DNA from: Rhodocyclaceae bacterium
GTDB taxonomy: Bacteria > Pseudomonadota > Gammaproteobacteria > Burkholderiales > Rhodocyclaceae
Direction: 5' to 3'
Assembly (NCBI GenBank): GCA_013821865.1
Contig: PNJM01000032.1
Span: forward strand, 1 to 14,910
Length of the DNA stretch: 14,910 nt
The translations under genes and the position numbers were made by a program. The notes below the pieces were generated by a model. That model was not told where the DNA came from. It worked only from the letters and a program-made list of their open reading frames with translations, and made no database searches. Positions 1-7,036 of the stretch are shown one piece after another (the stretch's first letter is position 1; every line of letters begins with the position of its first letter).

Positions 1-81
1 CCGCGTGCCGCCGGGCAGGATCAGGCAGGGCGCATCGGCAGGAAAACGCCCTGCAAGAAGAGAGTAGAGGTTGTCGCACAT
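1..81 (-). CDS. matB: Probable malonyl-CoA synthetase, N-terminal fragment (cut by window edge)
   Basis: Reading the minus strand from the ATG at 81-79 gives 27 open codons to the window edge, beginning MCDNLYSLLAGRFPADAPCL and ending with GGTR. This resembles the start of MatB-type AMP-forming acyl-CoA synthetases, which open with a short helix (NLYxLLxxRFP) and then a 'fill in substrate' strand. The start lies 4 nt past the dctM stop codon, so it would be the last visible gene of the operon. MatB ligates malonate to CoA using ATP, which is the one step needed to feed the malonyl-CoA decarboxylase encoded upstream. No catalytic motif is visible because only the extreme N-terminus is present. 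The identity therefore rests on this short similarity plus operon context. Another acyl-CoA ligase is possible. Confidence 0.6.
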   Translation of the reverse strand, partial: MCDNLYSLLAGRFPADAPCLILPGGTR

Positions 82-85
82 AGCT

Positions 86-1414
86 TCACTTCGCGTTGTT
101 CGGCAGCCACATGACGATCTCGGGAAAAATCGCCAGCAGCACGATGTAGAGCCCCATGATGACGATGAACGGCATCACGCCGCGCATGATCTGGCGGAAG
201 GTGATGTCCGGCGCGATGCCGTTGATGACGAAGAGATTGAGGCCCACCGGCGGCGTGATCAGCCCCATCTCCATGTTGATGGTGAGCACGATGCCGAACC
301 AGATCGGGTCGAAGCCGGCTGCCAGAATGCCCGGCATGATGACCGGCGTCACCATGAGGATGATGGCCACCGGCGGCAGGAAGCAGCCCAGTACCAGGAG
401 CAGGATGTTCACCCAGAACAGGTAGGCCCACTTCGACAGCCCGAGCCCGACCAGCCACTGGGCCATGCTCTGGGTGATGTGCAGGTAGCTCATCACGTAG
501 GTGAACAGGAAGGCCATGGCGATGATCATCATGATCATGCAGGACTCCCGCGCCGTGCCGAGCAGGATTTCCTTGAGGTCGCGCCAGCGCCACACGCCAT
601 AGATGCCCACCACCAGGATGAGGGCGCCGGCCGCTCCCACGCCCGCCACTTCGGAGGGCGTGCCCCAGCCGTCGTAGAGGGCGACCATCACCACCGCGAT
701 GAGCACCACGAACGGCAGCAGCCGCGGCAGCGTCTCCCAGCGCTGCCGCCAGGTGAAGAACTCGGCCTTCAGCAATTCGCTCGCCGCGCGGCCTTCGCGC
801 GCCGCCGCCTTCTCGCGCGCGGCGGCGATCATCACCCACAGGGCGAAGATCACGGCAAGCAGGATGCCGGGGATGACGCCGGCGATGAACAGCTTGCCGA
901 TGGACTGCTCGGTGATGATGCCGTAGATGATCAGCGTCAGCGAGGGCGGGATGAGGATGCCCAGCGTGCCGCCCGCCGCAATCAGTCCCGAGGCGAGTTC
1001 CTCCGAGTAGCCGCGCTTGCGCATTTCCGGGATGCCCATGCCGCCCATGGCGGCGCAGGTGGCCGGGCTGGAGCCGCACATGGCGGCGAACACCGAACAG
1101 CCGAAGACGTTGGCCACGCCGAGGCTGCCGGGCAGCTTGTAGAGCCAGCGATGGGCCGCCTCGTAGAGGTCCGCCGCCGCCCGCGTCTTGCCGATGGCCG
1201 CGCCCATCAGGATGAACAGGGGAATGGTGAGCAGGGTGAAGTTGTTCAGCTCACTGTAGAGGGTCTCGGTGATGTTTTCCAGGTTGTTGGCCGGCATGAA
1301 GGCGAACATGAAGGCCAGCGCCACGCCGCCGAGGGCGAAGGCGATGGGCATGCCGGAGAAGAGCAGCAGCAGCGCCGCGCCCAGATAAAGGAAACCGATT
1401 TCAAGCACGCCCAT
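86..1414 (-). CDS. dctM: TRAP transporter large permease, DctM family (probable malonate importer)
   Basis: This 442-aa, almost wholly hydrophobic protein belongs to the DctM family, the 12-13 segment ion-coupled channel subunit of tripartite periplasmic transporters in the inner membrane. Family hallmarks are visible: an N-terminal helix followed by SGMPIAFALGG, then FTLLTIPLFILMGA, the segment CGSSPATCAAMGGMGIPEM, the IPPSLTLIIYG motif, and a C-terminal ITPPVGLNLFVI. The length fits the family (about 425-450 aa). I chose the ATG at 1414 because the reverse complement just upstream carries GGGAGGG at good spacing; a start at 1450 would add 12 unlikely residues inside dctQ. It overlaps the dctQ end by 14 nt, so translation is probably coupled. 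Malonate as substrate is inferred from the neighbouring malonyl-CoA decarboxylase. Confidence 0.93.
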   Translation of the reverse strand: MGVLEIGFLYLGAALLLLFSGMPIAFALGGVALAFMFAFMPANNLENITETLYSELNNFTLLTIPLFILMGAAIGKTRAAADLYEAAHRWLYKLPGSLGVANVFGCSVFAAMCGSSPATCAAMGGMGIPEMRKRGYSEELASGLIAAGGTLGILIPPSLTLIIYGIITEQSIGKLFIAGVIPGILLAVIFALWVMIAAAREKAAAREGRAASELLKAEFFTWRQRWETLPRLLPFVVLIAVVMVALYDGWGTPSEVAGVGAAGALILVVGIYGVWRWRDLKEILLGTARESCMIMMIIAMAFLFTYVMSYLHITQSMAQWLVGLGLSKWAYLFWVNILLLVLGCFLPPVAIILMVTPVIMPGILAAGFDPIWFGIVLTINMEMGLITPPVGLNLFVINGIAPDITFRQIMRGVMPFIVIMGLYIVLLAIFPEIVMWLPNNAK

Positions 1415-1925
1415 CGCGCCCTCCCGCCAGGAGCGGCACCAGCCGCGCATCGACGATCTGCACCAGATATTGCAGGGCCAGCAGGGTCATGCCCAGGGCG
1501 ATGAAGCCGAAGGGAATCCACAGCTTCGGCCCCCAGGTGGAATTGCTCACCCAGCCCTCGCTCCAGGCCAGCGCGGCGAAGCGCCAGGCGTTGGCGGCGA
1601 CGAAGCCGCACAGGCCGGCGGCGCCCGCGTCGGCGAGCAACAGCCGCCAGCGGTTCACGCCGGCGGGGAATACCGCATCCACGATGTCGATATTGACGTG
1701 CCCCTTGGCCGCCAGCGTATAGGCCGCCGCCAGGAAGGTCGAGGCGATGAGCATGAGGATGCACAGCTCCAGCGCCCAGTCCGACGGCTGCCCCAGGAAG
1801 TAGCGCATCAGCACTTCCCACGTCAGCACCAGGGCGGAGACGGCCACCAGCAGGCCGGCGGCGTACCCCATCCAGAGATTCAGGGCGGCGAGGGCCCGCG
1901 CGAAAAAACGCCATGCAATAATCAT
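1401..1925 (-). CDS. dctQ: TRAP transporter small permease, DctQ family
   Basis: This 174-aa protein has four predicted membrane segments, at roughly residues 14-38, 50-70, 88-110 and 128-150, as in DctQ subunits. It carries the family signatures RYFLGQPSDWALEL after the first helix and GHVNIDIV after the second. DctQ is the small membrane component that pairs with DctM in the inner membrane. The ATG at 1925 is preceded on the minus strand by AGAGGA, an acceptable ribosome binding site. Its 3' end overlaps dctM. It is separated from dctP by 94 nt that are mostly filled by a REP inverted pair, so dctQM may be expressed at a different level from dctP. Confidence 0.92.
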   Translation of the reverse strand: MIIAWRFFARALAALNLWMGYAAGLLVAVSALVLTWEVLMRYFLGQPSDWALELCILMLIASTFLAAAYTLAAKGHVNIDIVDAVFPAGVNRWRLLLADAGAAGLCGFVAANAWRFAALAWSEGWVSNSTWGPKLWIPFGFIALGMTLLALQYLVQIVDARLVPLLAGGRDGRA

Positions 1926-1946
1926 GAGAAATCCTCTGTGGCCGTC

Positions 1947-2011
1947 TGTGGGAGCGGCCTACCGGCCGCGATAACAAGATCCTCCATCGGGGCCGGTAGG
2001 CCGCTCCCACA
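1947..2011. repeat. REPIN: two inverted REP-type elements between dctP and dctQ
   Basis: Two arms, 1947-1967 and 1991-2011, are perfect 21-nt reverse complements separated by 23 nt. Each arm read inward begins TGTGGGAGCGGCCTACC and continues into GGCC(G/C)CGAT. That is the layout of Pseudomonas and Xanthomonas REP sequences: a GTGGGAGCGG head followed by a small palindrome. The left copy contains its own GCGGCC-TACC-GGCCGC hairpin; the right copy has one mismatch in that inner stem. Similarity between copies runs about 4 nt past the 21-nt arms (CGAT). REPINs are non-autonomous and are mobilised by RAYT transposases encoded elsewhere. In mRNA the pair would fold into one long stem, which could stabilise the upstream dctP transcript or attenuate dctQM. 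Confidence 0.88.
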
Positions 2012-2019
2012 TGCCGGGC

Positions 2020-3045
2020 TCATTTCACCGAAACGGCCATTTCGAGCAGCTTCTTGCCGTTCGGGATCTTCTCCTCGAAATCCTTCCAGGCCGAGGTCCG
2101 TGCGATTTCGCGCCACTTGGCGAAGGCCGCCTCATTCATGTCATGCACGGCATCGCCCGCCTGGGTGTAGACGGCCGCCAGCTTCTGGTCGTCGGCGCGG
2201 GCGGAATCCATGCCGAACTTCTCCAGGCCCGCGCCCACTTCCAGAATGATCTTCTGCTGTTCCGGCGTGAGCTTGTCGAAGCTGGCCTTGGACATCAAGA
2301 TCGGTTCGAACATGAACCAGAAGGTCTTGTCCCGCGCCGTGGTGACATGCTTGGCATGCTCGTGCAGGCGGAAGGAGATGAGCGAAGTGCTGGACGTCAG
2401 CGCCGCGTCGAGCACGCCCGACTGCATGGCGCTGTAGATCTCGCTCGAGGGGACATTCGTCGGCGAGGCGCCGGCGGCCTTGAGCATCATGTCCATCTCC
2501 TTGCTGCCGCCGCGGAACTTCAGCCCCTTCACGTCGTCGGGCTGGATGATGGGCTTGCCGCGCGAGGCGATGCCGCCGGCCTGCCACACCCAGGTGATGA
2601 TCTTGACGCCTTTCTCCTCGACGATGCGCGTGAGTTCCTTGCCGATGGGCGCGTCCTTCCAGCGCAGGCCCTGCTCGTAGCTCGTCACCAGCGCCGGCAT
2701 CAGGCCGATGTTGAGCTCCGGCACGCGGCCGCCGGCATAGGCCAGCGGATACAGGGACAGGTCGAGCGAACCGTTGGCCATCGCCCCCCACTGCTCCACC
2801 GGCTTGACCAGGGAGCCGCCCGGGTAGATTTCGAACTTGAGCTGGCCGTTGCTGCGCTTCTCCACCTCTTGGGCGAGCTTGCGCACCATGCGGTCGCGGA
2901 AATCGCCCTCGTCGACGGTGCCGCCGGGAAACTGGTGCGATATCTTGAGGACCTTGGGCGTCTGCGCGAAGGCCTGCGGCCCGATGAGGACGAGGGATGC
3001 GGCGGCCAGGGATGCGGTCAGGATGTTGCGGCGTGTGGTATTCAT
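2020..3045 (-). CDS. dctP: TRAP transporter substrate-binding protein, DctP family (probable malonate/dicarboxylate binder)
   Basis: This 341-aa protein is a periplasmic DctP-family receptor. It has an N-terminal signal, MNTTRRNILTASLAAASLVL, ending near AFA/QTP (residues 27-28). The TRRNIL start looks like a twin-arginine motif. The mature part has the family's first strand (LKISHQFP), the YPGGSL segment, and DDVKGLKFRGG with Arg178, which corresponds to the conserved carboxylate-gripping arginine. These are followed by SSEIYSAMQSGVLDAALTS. The ATG at 3045 has a strong minus-strand ribosome binding site (AAGGAGGAG). It starts 16 nt after the decarboxylase stop. TRAP receptors typically bind organic acids; malonate is inferred from context, and a MatPQM malonate TRAP system is known in Sinorhizobium. 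Confidence 0.93.
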   Translation of the reverse strand: MNTTRRNILTASLAAASLVLIGPQAFAQTPKVLKISHQFPGGTVDEGDFRDRMVRKLAQEVEKRSNGQLKFEIYPGGSLVKPVEQWGAMANGSLDLSLYPLAYAGGRVPELNIGLMPALVTSYEQGLRWKDAPIGKELTRIVEEKGVKIITWVWQAGGIASRGKPIIQPDDVKGLKFRGGSKEMDMMLKAAGASPTNVPSSEIYSAMQSGVLDAALTSSTSLISFRLHEHAKHVTTARDKTFWFMFEPILMSKASFDKLTPEQQKIILEVGAGLEKFGMDSARADDQKLAAVYTQAGDAVHDMNEAAFAKWREIARTSAWKDFEEKIPNGKKLLEMAVSVK

Positions 3046-3061
3046 GGTGTCTCCTCCTTGG

Positions 3062-4369
3062 TTATTGGCTTTTGGCGAGGCGGCGTATGGCCGCCGTGGC
3101 GGCTATGCGATCCTCGCCGACGAAAGCTTCGACGTTCTGCTCGATCTCTTCCGGATCGTACAGGTAATTCACCATCAGGCCGCAGGACTGCCTGAAGCCC
3201 TTGGCCGAGGTGTCCGCAAGCCAGTTGATGCGCTCGATGCGGGCGCCGTTGCCGAGGTGGAAGCGCGCCACCGGATCGTAGGGGCGGCCGTTCTGGCGGA
3301 TCGCATAGAGATAGCGCGCAGCGAGGCGCTCCAGCGGATCGCGCAGGCGCCTCGCCAGCGTCTTGTCCTGCGCCCATTCGCCCGCCGTCAATTGGGCCAG
3401 CGTCAGCCCGAGGCCGTCGAGCGCCTCGGGCGTGCGCTTCAGCCAGGCGGCAAACTGCGGCAGCGGAGAAAGGGTGGCGAAGATTTTCAATTGCGGGTAG
3501 TCGCGCTTCAGGTCGTCGATGACGCGCTTGAGCAGAAAGTTGCCGAAGGAAACGCCGCGCAGGCCCGGCTGGGTGTTCGAGATCGAGTAGAAAATCGCCG
3601 TATCGGCGCGCACGGGATCGAACACCGGGGCGGACTCGTCGAGCAGTTCCTGAATGTTGTCGGACAGTTTATTCGTGAGTGCCACCTCGACGAAGATCAG
3701 CGGCTCCTGCGGCATGCGCGGATGGAAGAAGGCGTACAGGCGCCGGTCGGAATCGAGCCGGTTGCGCAGGTCGTTCCAGGAGCGGATCTCGTGCACCGCT
3801 TCGTACTGGATCAGCTTTTCCAGCAGCGCGGCCGGCGAGTTCCAGGTGATGCGCTGCAACTCGAGGAAGCCGACGTCGAACCAGGCCGTCAGGCGCGATT
3901 CCAGTTCGCGGTCGAGCACCGCCAGCTCATCGTCCTTGTCGAGGAAGCGCAGCAGGTCGGCGCGCAGGTCGACGAGGAACTTGACGCCCTGCGGCAGAGC
4001 GTTGAACTGGGTCAGGATGCGGATGCGCGAGGAGCGCAGCGCAACGCGCAGATCGGCCTCGGCGTCCCACTGGCCGTGCGTGCCGACGGCGGCCTGGTAG
4101 GCGAGGTGGGCGGCGGCGACCTTCGCCGGATCGGGACCGAAATCGAGGGCGATGCGGCGCAGGAACTCGTGGCGCCCGGCGTCGTCGAGGCCGTGGTAGG
4201 TCTCGCCCAGCTTCGCCGCGCGGTTGCGCGCAGAGACTTCGCCGCCGGTGCCGGCGGCGCATTCCTGCAGTTGCTTGCGCAGTTGCGCGAGCAGCCGGGG
4301 TGTCATCGGCTGGCGCTCACGCCGGCCACCGACCAGGCTTTTCACGCGGTCGAGCAAGCTGTCGGCCAT
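3062..4369 (-). CDS. matA: Malonyl-CoA decarboxylase
   Basis: This 435-aa protein converts malonyl-CoA to acetyl-CoA and CO2 in the cytoplasm. It matches the MCD family along its length. The helical N-terminal domain covers about residues 1-120. The acetyltransferase-like catalytic domain follows, with FFHPRMPQEPLIFVEVALT (215-232), IFYSISNTQPGLRGVSFGNF (259-278), ARFHLGNGARIERINWLADT (368-387) and a closing MVNYLYDPEEIEQNVEAF. His371 and a serine of YSIS (262 or 264) align with the catalytic His and Ser described for human MLYCD. I chose the ATG at 4369 because it overlaps the GntR stop by one base (TGATG), indicating translational coupling. A longer open frame to 5005 reads through the GntR gene out of frame and is not believable as protein. 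Confidence 0.95.
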   Translation of the reverse strand: MADSLLDRVKSLVGGRRERQPMTPRLLAQLRKQLQECAAGTGGEVSARNRAAKLGETYHGLDDAGRHEFLRRIALDFGPDPAKVAAAHLAYQAAVGTHGQWDAEADLRVALRSSRIRILTQFNALPQGVKFLVDLRADLLRFLDKDDELAVLDRELESRLTAWFDVGFLELQRITWNSPAALLEKLIQYEAVHEIRSWNDLRNRLDSDRRLYAFFHPRMPQEPLIFVEVALTNKLSDNIQELLDESAPVFDPVRADTAIFYSISNTQPGLRGVSFGNFLLKRVIDDLKRDYPQLKIFATLSPLPQFAAWLKRTPEALDGLGLTLAQLTAGEWAQDKTLARRLRDPLERLAARYLYAIRQNGRPYDPVARFHLGNGARIERINWLADTSAKGFRQSCGLMVNYLYDPEEIEQNVEAFVGEDRIAATAAIRRLAKSQ

Positions 4370-5034
4370 CAGGCGGCCTCCTGTCTTGCAGTCATGCGGC
4401 GCAGCGCGACGAGCTGCGCCAGCAGATGGCGCTTCATGACGTCCTCCGCCGCGGCCGCGTCGCGACCATGCAGGGCCGCCATCAGGGCGCGGTGCTCCGC
4501 GAGCGATTCCTGCTGGCGCCCCTCCAGCTTGAGCGAGCGGTGTCGCGACAGACGCAGGAGCTTGCGCAGGTCGCCGATCATGTGCTGCAGCCAGCGGTTG
4601 CCGGCCAACTCCTGCAGGGCGTTGTGGAAGACGTAGTTCACCTCGTAGTAGCGGTCGACGTCGCGCGCAGCGGCGTGCTTCTCCAGTTTCTCGTGCAGCG
4701 CATCGAGGCGCTTCAGCTCGTCCGGCCCCGCCTTGAGTGCGGCCTCGAAGGCGACGCGGCCTTCCAGCATGGCCATGATGGGAAAAATCTCCTCCAGGTC
4801 GTCGAGGGTCAGTTCGGCAACGAAGCAGCCGCGCCGCGGCTTGATGTGCACCAAGCCCTCGGCGGAGAGGATCTTCAGCGCCTCGCGCAGCGGCGTGCGG
4901 CTGATGCCGAGGTCGGCGGCGAGCGCCGCCTCGTCCAGCCGCTGTCCCGGCCGAAGGGCCTGGCTGAAGATCCGCTGGCGCAGCAAATCGACCGCCTGAT
5001 GACATAAAGATGTTTTGTTAATCGCTGATTTCAC
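4369..5034 (-). CDS. GntR-family regulator with FCD domain (FadR/VanR type), likely regulator of the malonate operon
   Basis: This 221-aa protein has a winged helix at about residues 10-75, with GQRLDEAALAADLGISRTPL, REALKILSAEGLV and the wing PRRGCFVAEL. An all-helical FCD effector domain covers about residues 80-215. Candidate metal/ligand residues of FCD domains are present in YYEVNYVFHNALQELAGN, EHRALMAAL and the late RHLLAQL segment. The start codon is GTG (5034-5032); there is no nearby ATG and the ribosome binding site is weak. The stop overlaps the decarboxylase start. First position in the operon fits the MatR-type local regulators of malonate genes. Repression relieved by malonate or malonyl-CoA is inferred, not shown. 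Confidence 0.9.
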   Translation of the reverse strand: MKSAINKTSLCHQAVDLLRQRIFSQALRPGQRLDEAALAADLGISRTPLREALKILSAEGLVHIKPRRGCFVAELTLDDLEEIFPIMAMLEGRVAFEAALKAGPDELKRLDALHEKLEKHAAARDVDRYYEVNYVFHNALQELAGNRWLQHMIGDLRKLLRLSRHRSLKLEGRQQESLAEHRALMAALHGRDAAAAEDVMKRHLLAQLVALRRMTARQEAA

Positions 5035-5061
5035 TGGAAAAGCAATCTTGTATGCGATATT

Positions 5062-5071
5062 TTGTATACAA
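5062..5071. promoter_or_regulatory. Probable GntR operator, TTGTATACAA palindrome
   Basis: A perfect 10-bp palindrome, TTGTATACAA, lies in the 90-nt gap between the GntR gene and the TauE-type gene. A second half-site, CTTGTAT, sits just to its left at 5047-5053. FadR/VanR-type regulators commonly bind AT-centred palindromes of this TTGTATACAA form. TACAAT at 5067-5072 could be a -10 element for the plus-strand gene, which the bound repressor would cover. The position suggests one site controlling both divergent units. Confidence 0.6.
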
Positions 5072-5124
5072 TTTATTGGCTTTCGCCGGAAGCGTCAAGC
5101 TGCGGCGCACAACCGTTGCCAACG

Positions 5125-5925
5125 TTGTCGCTACTGATATTCATCTATCTGACGATCGGCGCCATGGCCGGTTTCTTCGCCGGCCTGCTTGGCATCGGAG
5201 CGGGCATCGTCCTTGTGCCCGCGCTCTACGAGGTGTTCGAGGGATTGGGGTTTCCCGCCGACCTGACGCTGCGCCTGGCCCTGGGCACCTCGATGGCTGG
5301 CATCGTGTTCAATTCGCTGGCCAGCCTGCGCGCACACCATCGCCGCATGGCGGTGCTGTGGCCGGTGGTGCGCGGCATCACCCCGGGCATCCTGGCGGGA
5401 ACGCTGCTCGGAACGCAGCTTGCCCATCACCTGCCGGTGCGGATCCTCGGAATATTCTTCGCCGTGCTGCTGGTGCTGATCGCCGTGCAACTGGCGCTGG
5501 AATTCAAGCCCTCCCCGCATCGCACCCTGCCCGGCCGCGCAGGAATGGCGGCGGTCGGCGGGGGCATCGGCCTGCTGATGAGCCTGATCGCGGGCGGCGG
5601 CGGCGCGCTTTCGGTGCCGTTCCTGCTCTGGTGCAACATCGGCGTGCGGGAAGCCATCGGCACCGCCGCGGCGATCGGTTTCCCGATCGCGATCAGCGGC
5701 ACGCTCGGCTTCGTCATCGCAGGATGGGATGCCCCGGGTCTGCCGGCCTGGAGCCTCGGCTATGTCTATCTGCCTGCGTTGGCGGTGATCGCCGCCGCGA
5801 GTTCGGCGACGGCGCCGCTCGGCGCCCAGGCCGCGCATCGGATGCCGACACGGACGCTGAGACGCATATTCGCCGCGGTGATGTTCCTCGTCGCGGCGCG
5901 GATGTTCTACCGGCTCACGCTCTGA
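5125..5925 (+). CDS. TauE/SafE (TSUP) family inner-membrane permease
   Basis: This protein of about 266 aa has 7-8 hydrophobic segments. It carries the two internal-repeat signatures of the family: GAMAGFFAGLLGIGAGIVLVP near the N-terminus and GLLMSLIAGGGGALSVPFLL in the second half. TauE/SafE proteins move sulfonates, organic acids or their breakdown products across the inner membrane, often outward. The start is uncertain. The frame is open from 5062 and has no ATG until 5164. I prefer the TTG at 5125 (MSLLIFIYLTIG), with 5116 as an alternative, because family members begin about here and a start at 5062 would place the coding region over the putative operator and -10 element. It is divergent from the malonate operon and may share its regulator. 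The substrate is unknown. Confidence 0.8.
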   Translation: MSLLIFIYLTIGAMAGFFAGLLGIGAGIVLVPALYEVFEGLGFPADLTLRLALGTSMAGIVFNSLASLRAHHRRMAVLWPVVRGITPGILAGTLLGTQLAHHLPVRILGIFFAVLLVLIAVQLALEFKPSPHRTLPGRAGMAAVGGGIGLLMSLIAGGGGALSVPFLLWCNIGVREAIGTAAAIGFPIAISGTLGFVIAGWDAPGLPAWSLGYVYLPALAVIAAASSATAPLGAQAAHRMPTRTLRRIFAAVMFLVAARMFYRLTL

Positions 5926-5926
5926 G

Positions 5927-6115
5927 CTAGCGCCCGCGAAAGACCGGGGCGCGCTTTCCCAAAAAGGCCGAGAGTCCCTCGCGGTAGTCCTCGCTGTCGA
6001 GGAAGGCGAAGCTGGCCTTGAGTTCCTCCAAAGTGAGTCCCTGCGGCACGGCGGTGAGGTGGCGCTGAAGCACTACCTCGTCCAGCCGCTGGTGCTTGCC
6101 CTGCAGCGCTTCGAT
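5927..6115 (-). pseudogene. 3' remnant of an enoyl-CoA hydratase/isomerase gene
   Basis: The minus strand here reads 62 codons ending in a TAG at 5929-5927. The peptide begins IEALQGKHQRLDEV and ends DSEDYREGLSAFLGKRAP followed by VFRGR. The terminal 'SEDxREGxxAFLxKRxPxFxGR' pattern is the classic C-terminus of crotonase-family enoyl-CoA hydratases. The CoA-binding and oxyanion-hole regions, roughly the first 190-200 residues of a normal protein, are absent. There is no start codon. The fragment is in the same frame as, and immediately follows, the LysR stop codon (6118-6116), so a deletion or rearrangement probably joined the two. It cannot encode a working hydratase. Confidence 0.8.
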
Positions 6116-7036
6116 TCAGCCCTGCCTGGCGCGTGCGCGCTTCAGCCGATTTTTCCCCTCGCTCGCCTGAAAATACTGCTTGATCGCGCCGGTAAACCGC
6201 TGCCGCCCATGGCGGGCGCGCTCGATCAGGCCGACGTGTCGCTGGACGTCGGTACCGGGCAGGGATATGACCTTCAAGCCCTGATCGCGCGCCCACTGCA
6301 CGTTTGCCAGTCGCGGCACGATGGAGATGCCGAAGCCCTGGCGTACGATTTCCACGATAGCCTCGACGGAATTCAACTCCATTTCGTCGCGCACTGTGAC
6401 CTGGCACTGCTGCAACGCGTCATTGACCAGATATCCGGTCCAGGTCTGCCGGTCGAAACGCAGGAAAGGCGAGCGACGCAGGATCTCCAGCGGATCCCCC
6501 GCCAGGTCGAAATGGGGGTGGCGCGGCACGATCAGGACCATGGGTTCGGTGTAGAGGGGCGTCCACACCAGGCTCGAAGACAATGGGCGCGGTGGCTGCG
6601 TCACCACCGCGGCGTCCAGTTCGCCCTGCTCCACCTTGACGGCAAAGTCGCTCGACAAGCCTGCGAGCAGTTTCACCACGAGTCGTGGATGGGCCTGCTT
6701 CAGGCTCCACAGGGCATCGGCGAAGGCACCCATAAGGGCCGAAACGAGGGCCCCCATCACCACCGTGCCGGACAGTTCGTCGCTGTCGCCGCTAGCGGCC
6801 AGCGCCTCATAGCGCAGCACCAGTTCCTCGACTTGAGCGGCAATCCTGCGTCCTGTCGTATTCAGCACGACCGAACGCGCACCACGATCGAACAGGGCCT
6901 GGTTCAGGTCCTCTTCCAGCGAGCGGATCTGCAAGCCCACGGCCGCCGCTGTCAGCCCGATCTCCTTGCCGGCCGCGGCAAACGTGCCGTGCTTGACCAC
7001 GGCGAGGAAGGTCTTGAAGGTGCGAATGGAGGGCAT
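6116..7036 (-). CDS. LysR-family transcriptional regulator, likely controls the divergent sdh/fum-type operon
   Basis: This 306-aa protein has the LysR winged helix at residues 1-62: IRTFKTFLAVVKHGTFAAAG, then LTAAAVGLQIRSLEEDLNQ and ALFDRGARSVVLNTTGRR. A periplasmic-binding-like effector domain follows at about 90-295, including LSGTVVMGAL, GELDAAVVTQPP, EPMVLIVPRHP and VEIVRQGFGISIVPR. The ATG at 7036 begins at the usual family position. It is divergent from the sdhB-type gene, with a 140-nt AT-rich gap between them, the common arrangement for a LysR regulator and its target. The basic C-terminal tail (KNRLKRARARQG) ends exactly where the hydratase remnant begins in the same frame, so the original C-terminus may have been altered. 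The inducer is unknown; a C4 dicarboxylate is plausible. Confidence 0.92.
   Translation of the reverse strand: MPSIRTFKTFLAVVKHGTFAAAGKEIGLTAAAVGLQIRSLEEDLNQALFDRGARSVVLNTTGRRIAAQVEELVLRYEALAASGDSDELSGTVVMGALVSALMGAFADALWSLKQAHPRLVVKLLAGLSSDFAVKVEQGELDAAVVTQPPRPLSSSLVWTPLYTEPMVLIVPRHPHFDLAGDPLEILRRSPFLRFDRQTWTGYLVNDALQQCQVTVRDEMELNSVEAIVEIVRQGFGISIVPRLANVQWARDQGLKVISLPGTDVQRHVGLIERARHGRQRFTGAIKQYFQASEGKNRLKRARARQG

Noticed and set aside
71..1504. A 477-codon plus-strand open frame opposite dctM.
   Set aside because: Its His/Asp/Glu/Arg/Gln-rich composition is the expected antisense of a membrane protein. It has no recognisable domain.
1947..2011. The long inverted repeat as an intrinsic terminator ending the dctP transcript.
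   Set aside because: There is no T-tract on the transcribed side, and the repeat has the head and inner palindrome of REP elements, so REPIN is the better reading. Partial attenuation remains possible.
2837..4636. A 599-codon plus-strand open frame opposite the decarboxylase and GntR genes.
   Set aside because: It is antisense to two clear genes and its translation is rich in Arg/Gln/Ala/Gly without any family motif. High GC content makes such shadow frames common.
3062..5005. A 647-codon minus-strand frame that could be read as a fusion of an N-terminal domain to malonyl-CoA decarboxylase.
   Set aside because: The part above 4369 is the out-of-frame shadow of the GntR gene, low in complexity and rich in Arg/Ala/Gly. 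The decarboxylase homology starts at MADSLLD (4369), where the stop/start overlap also lies.
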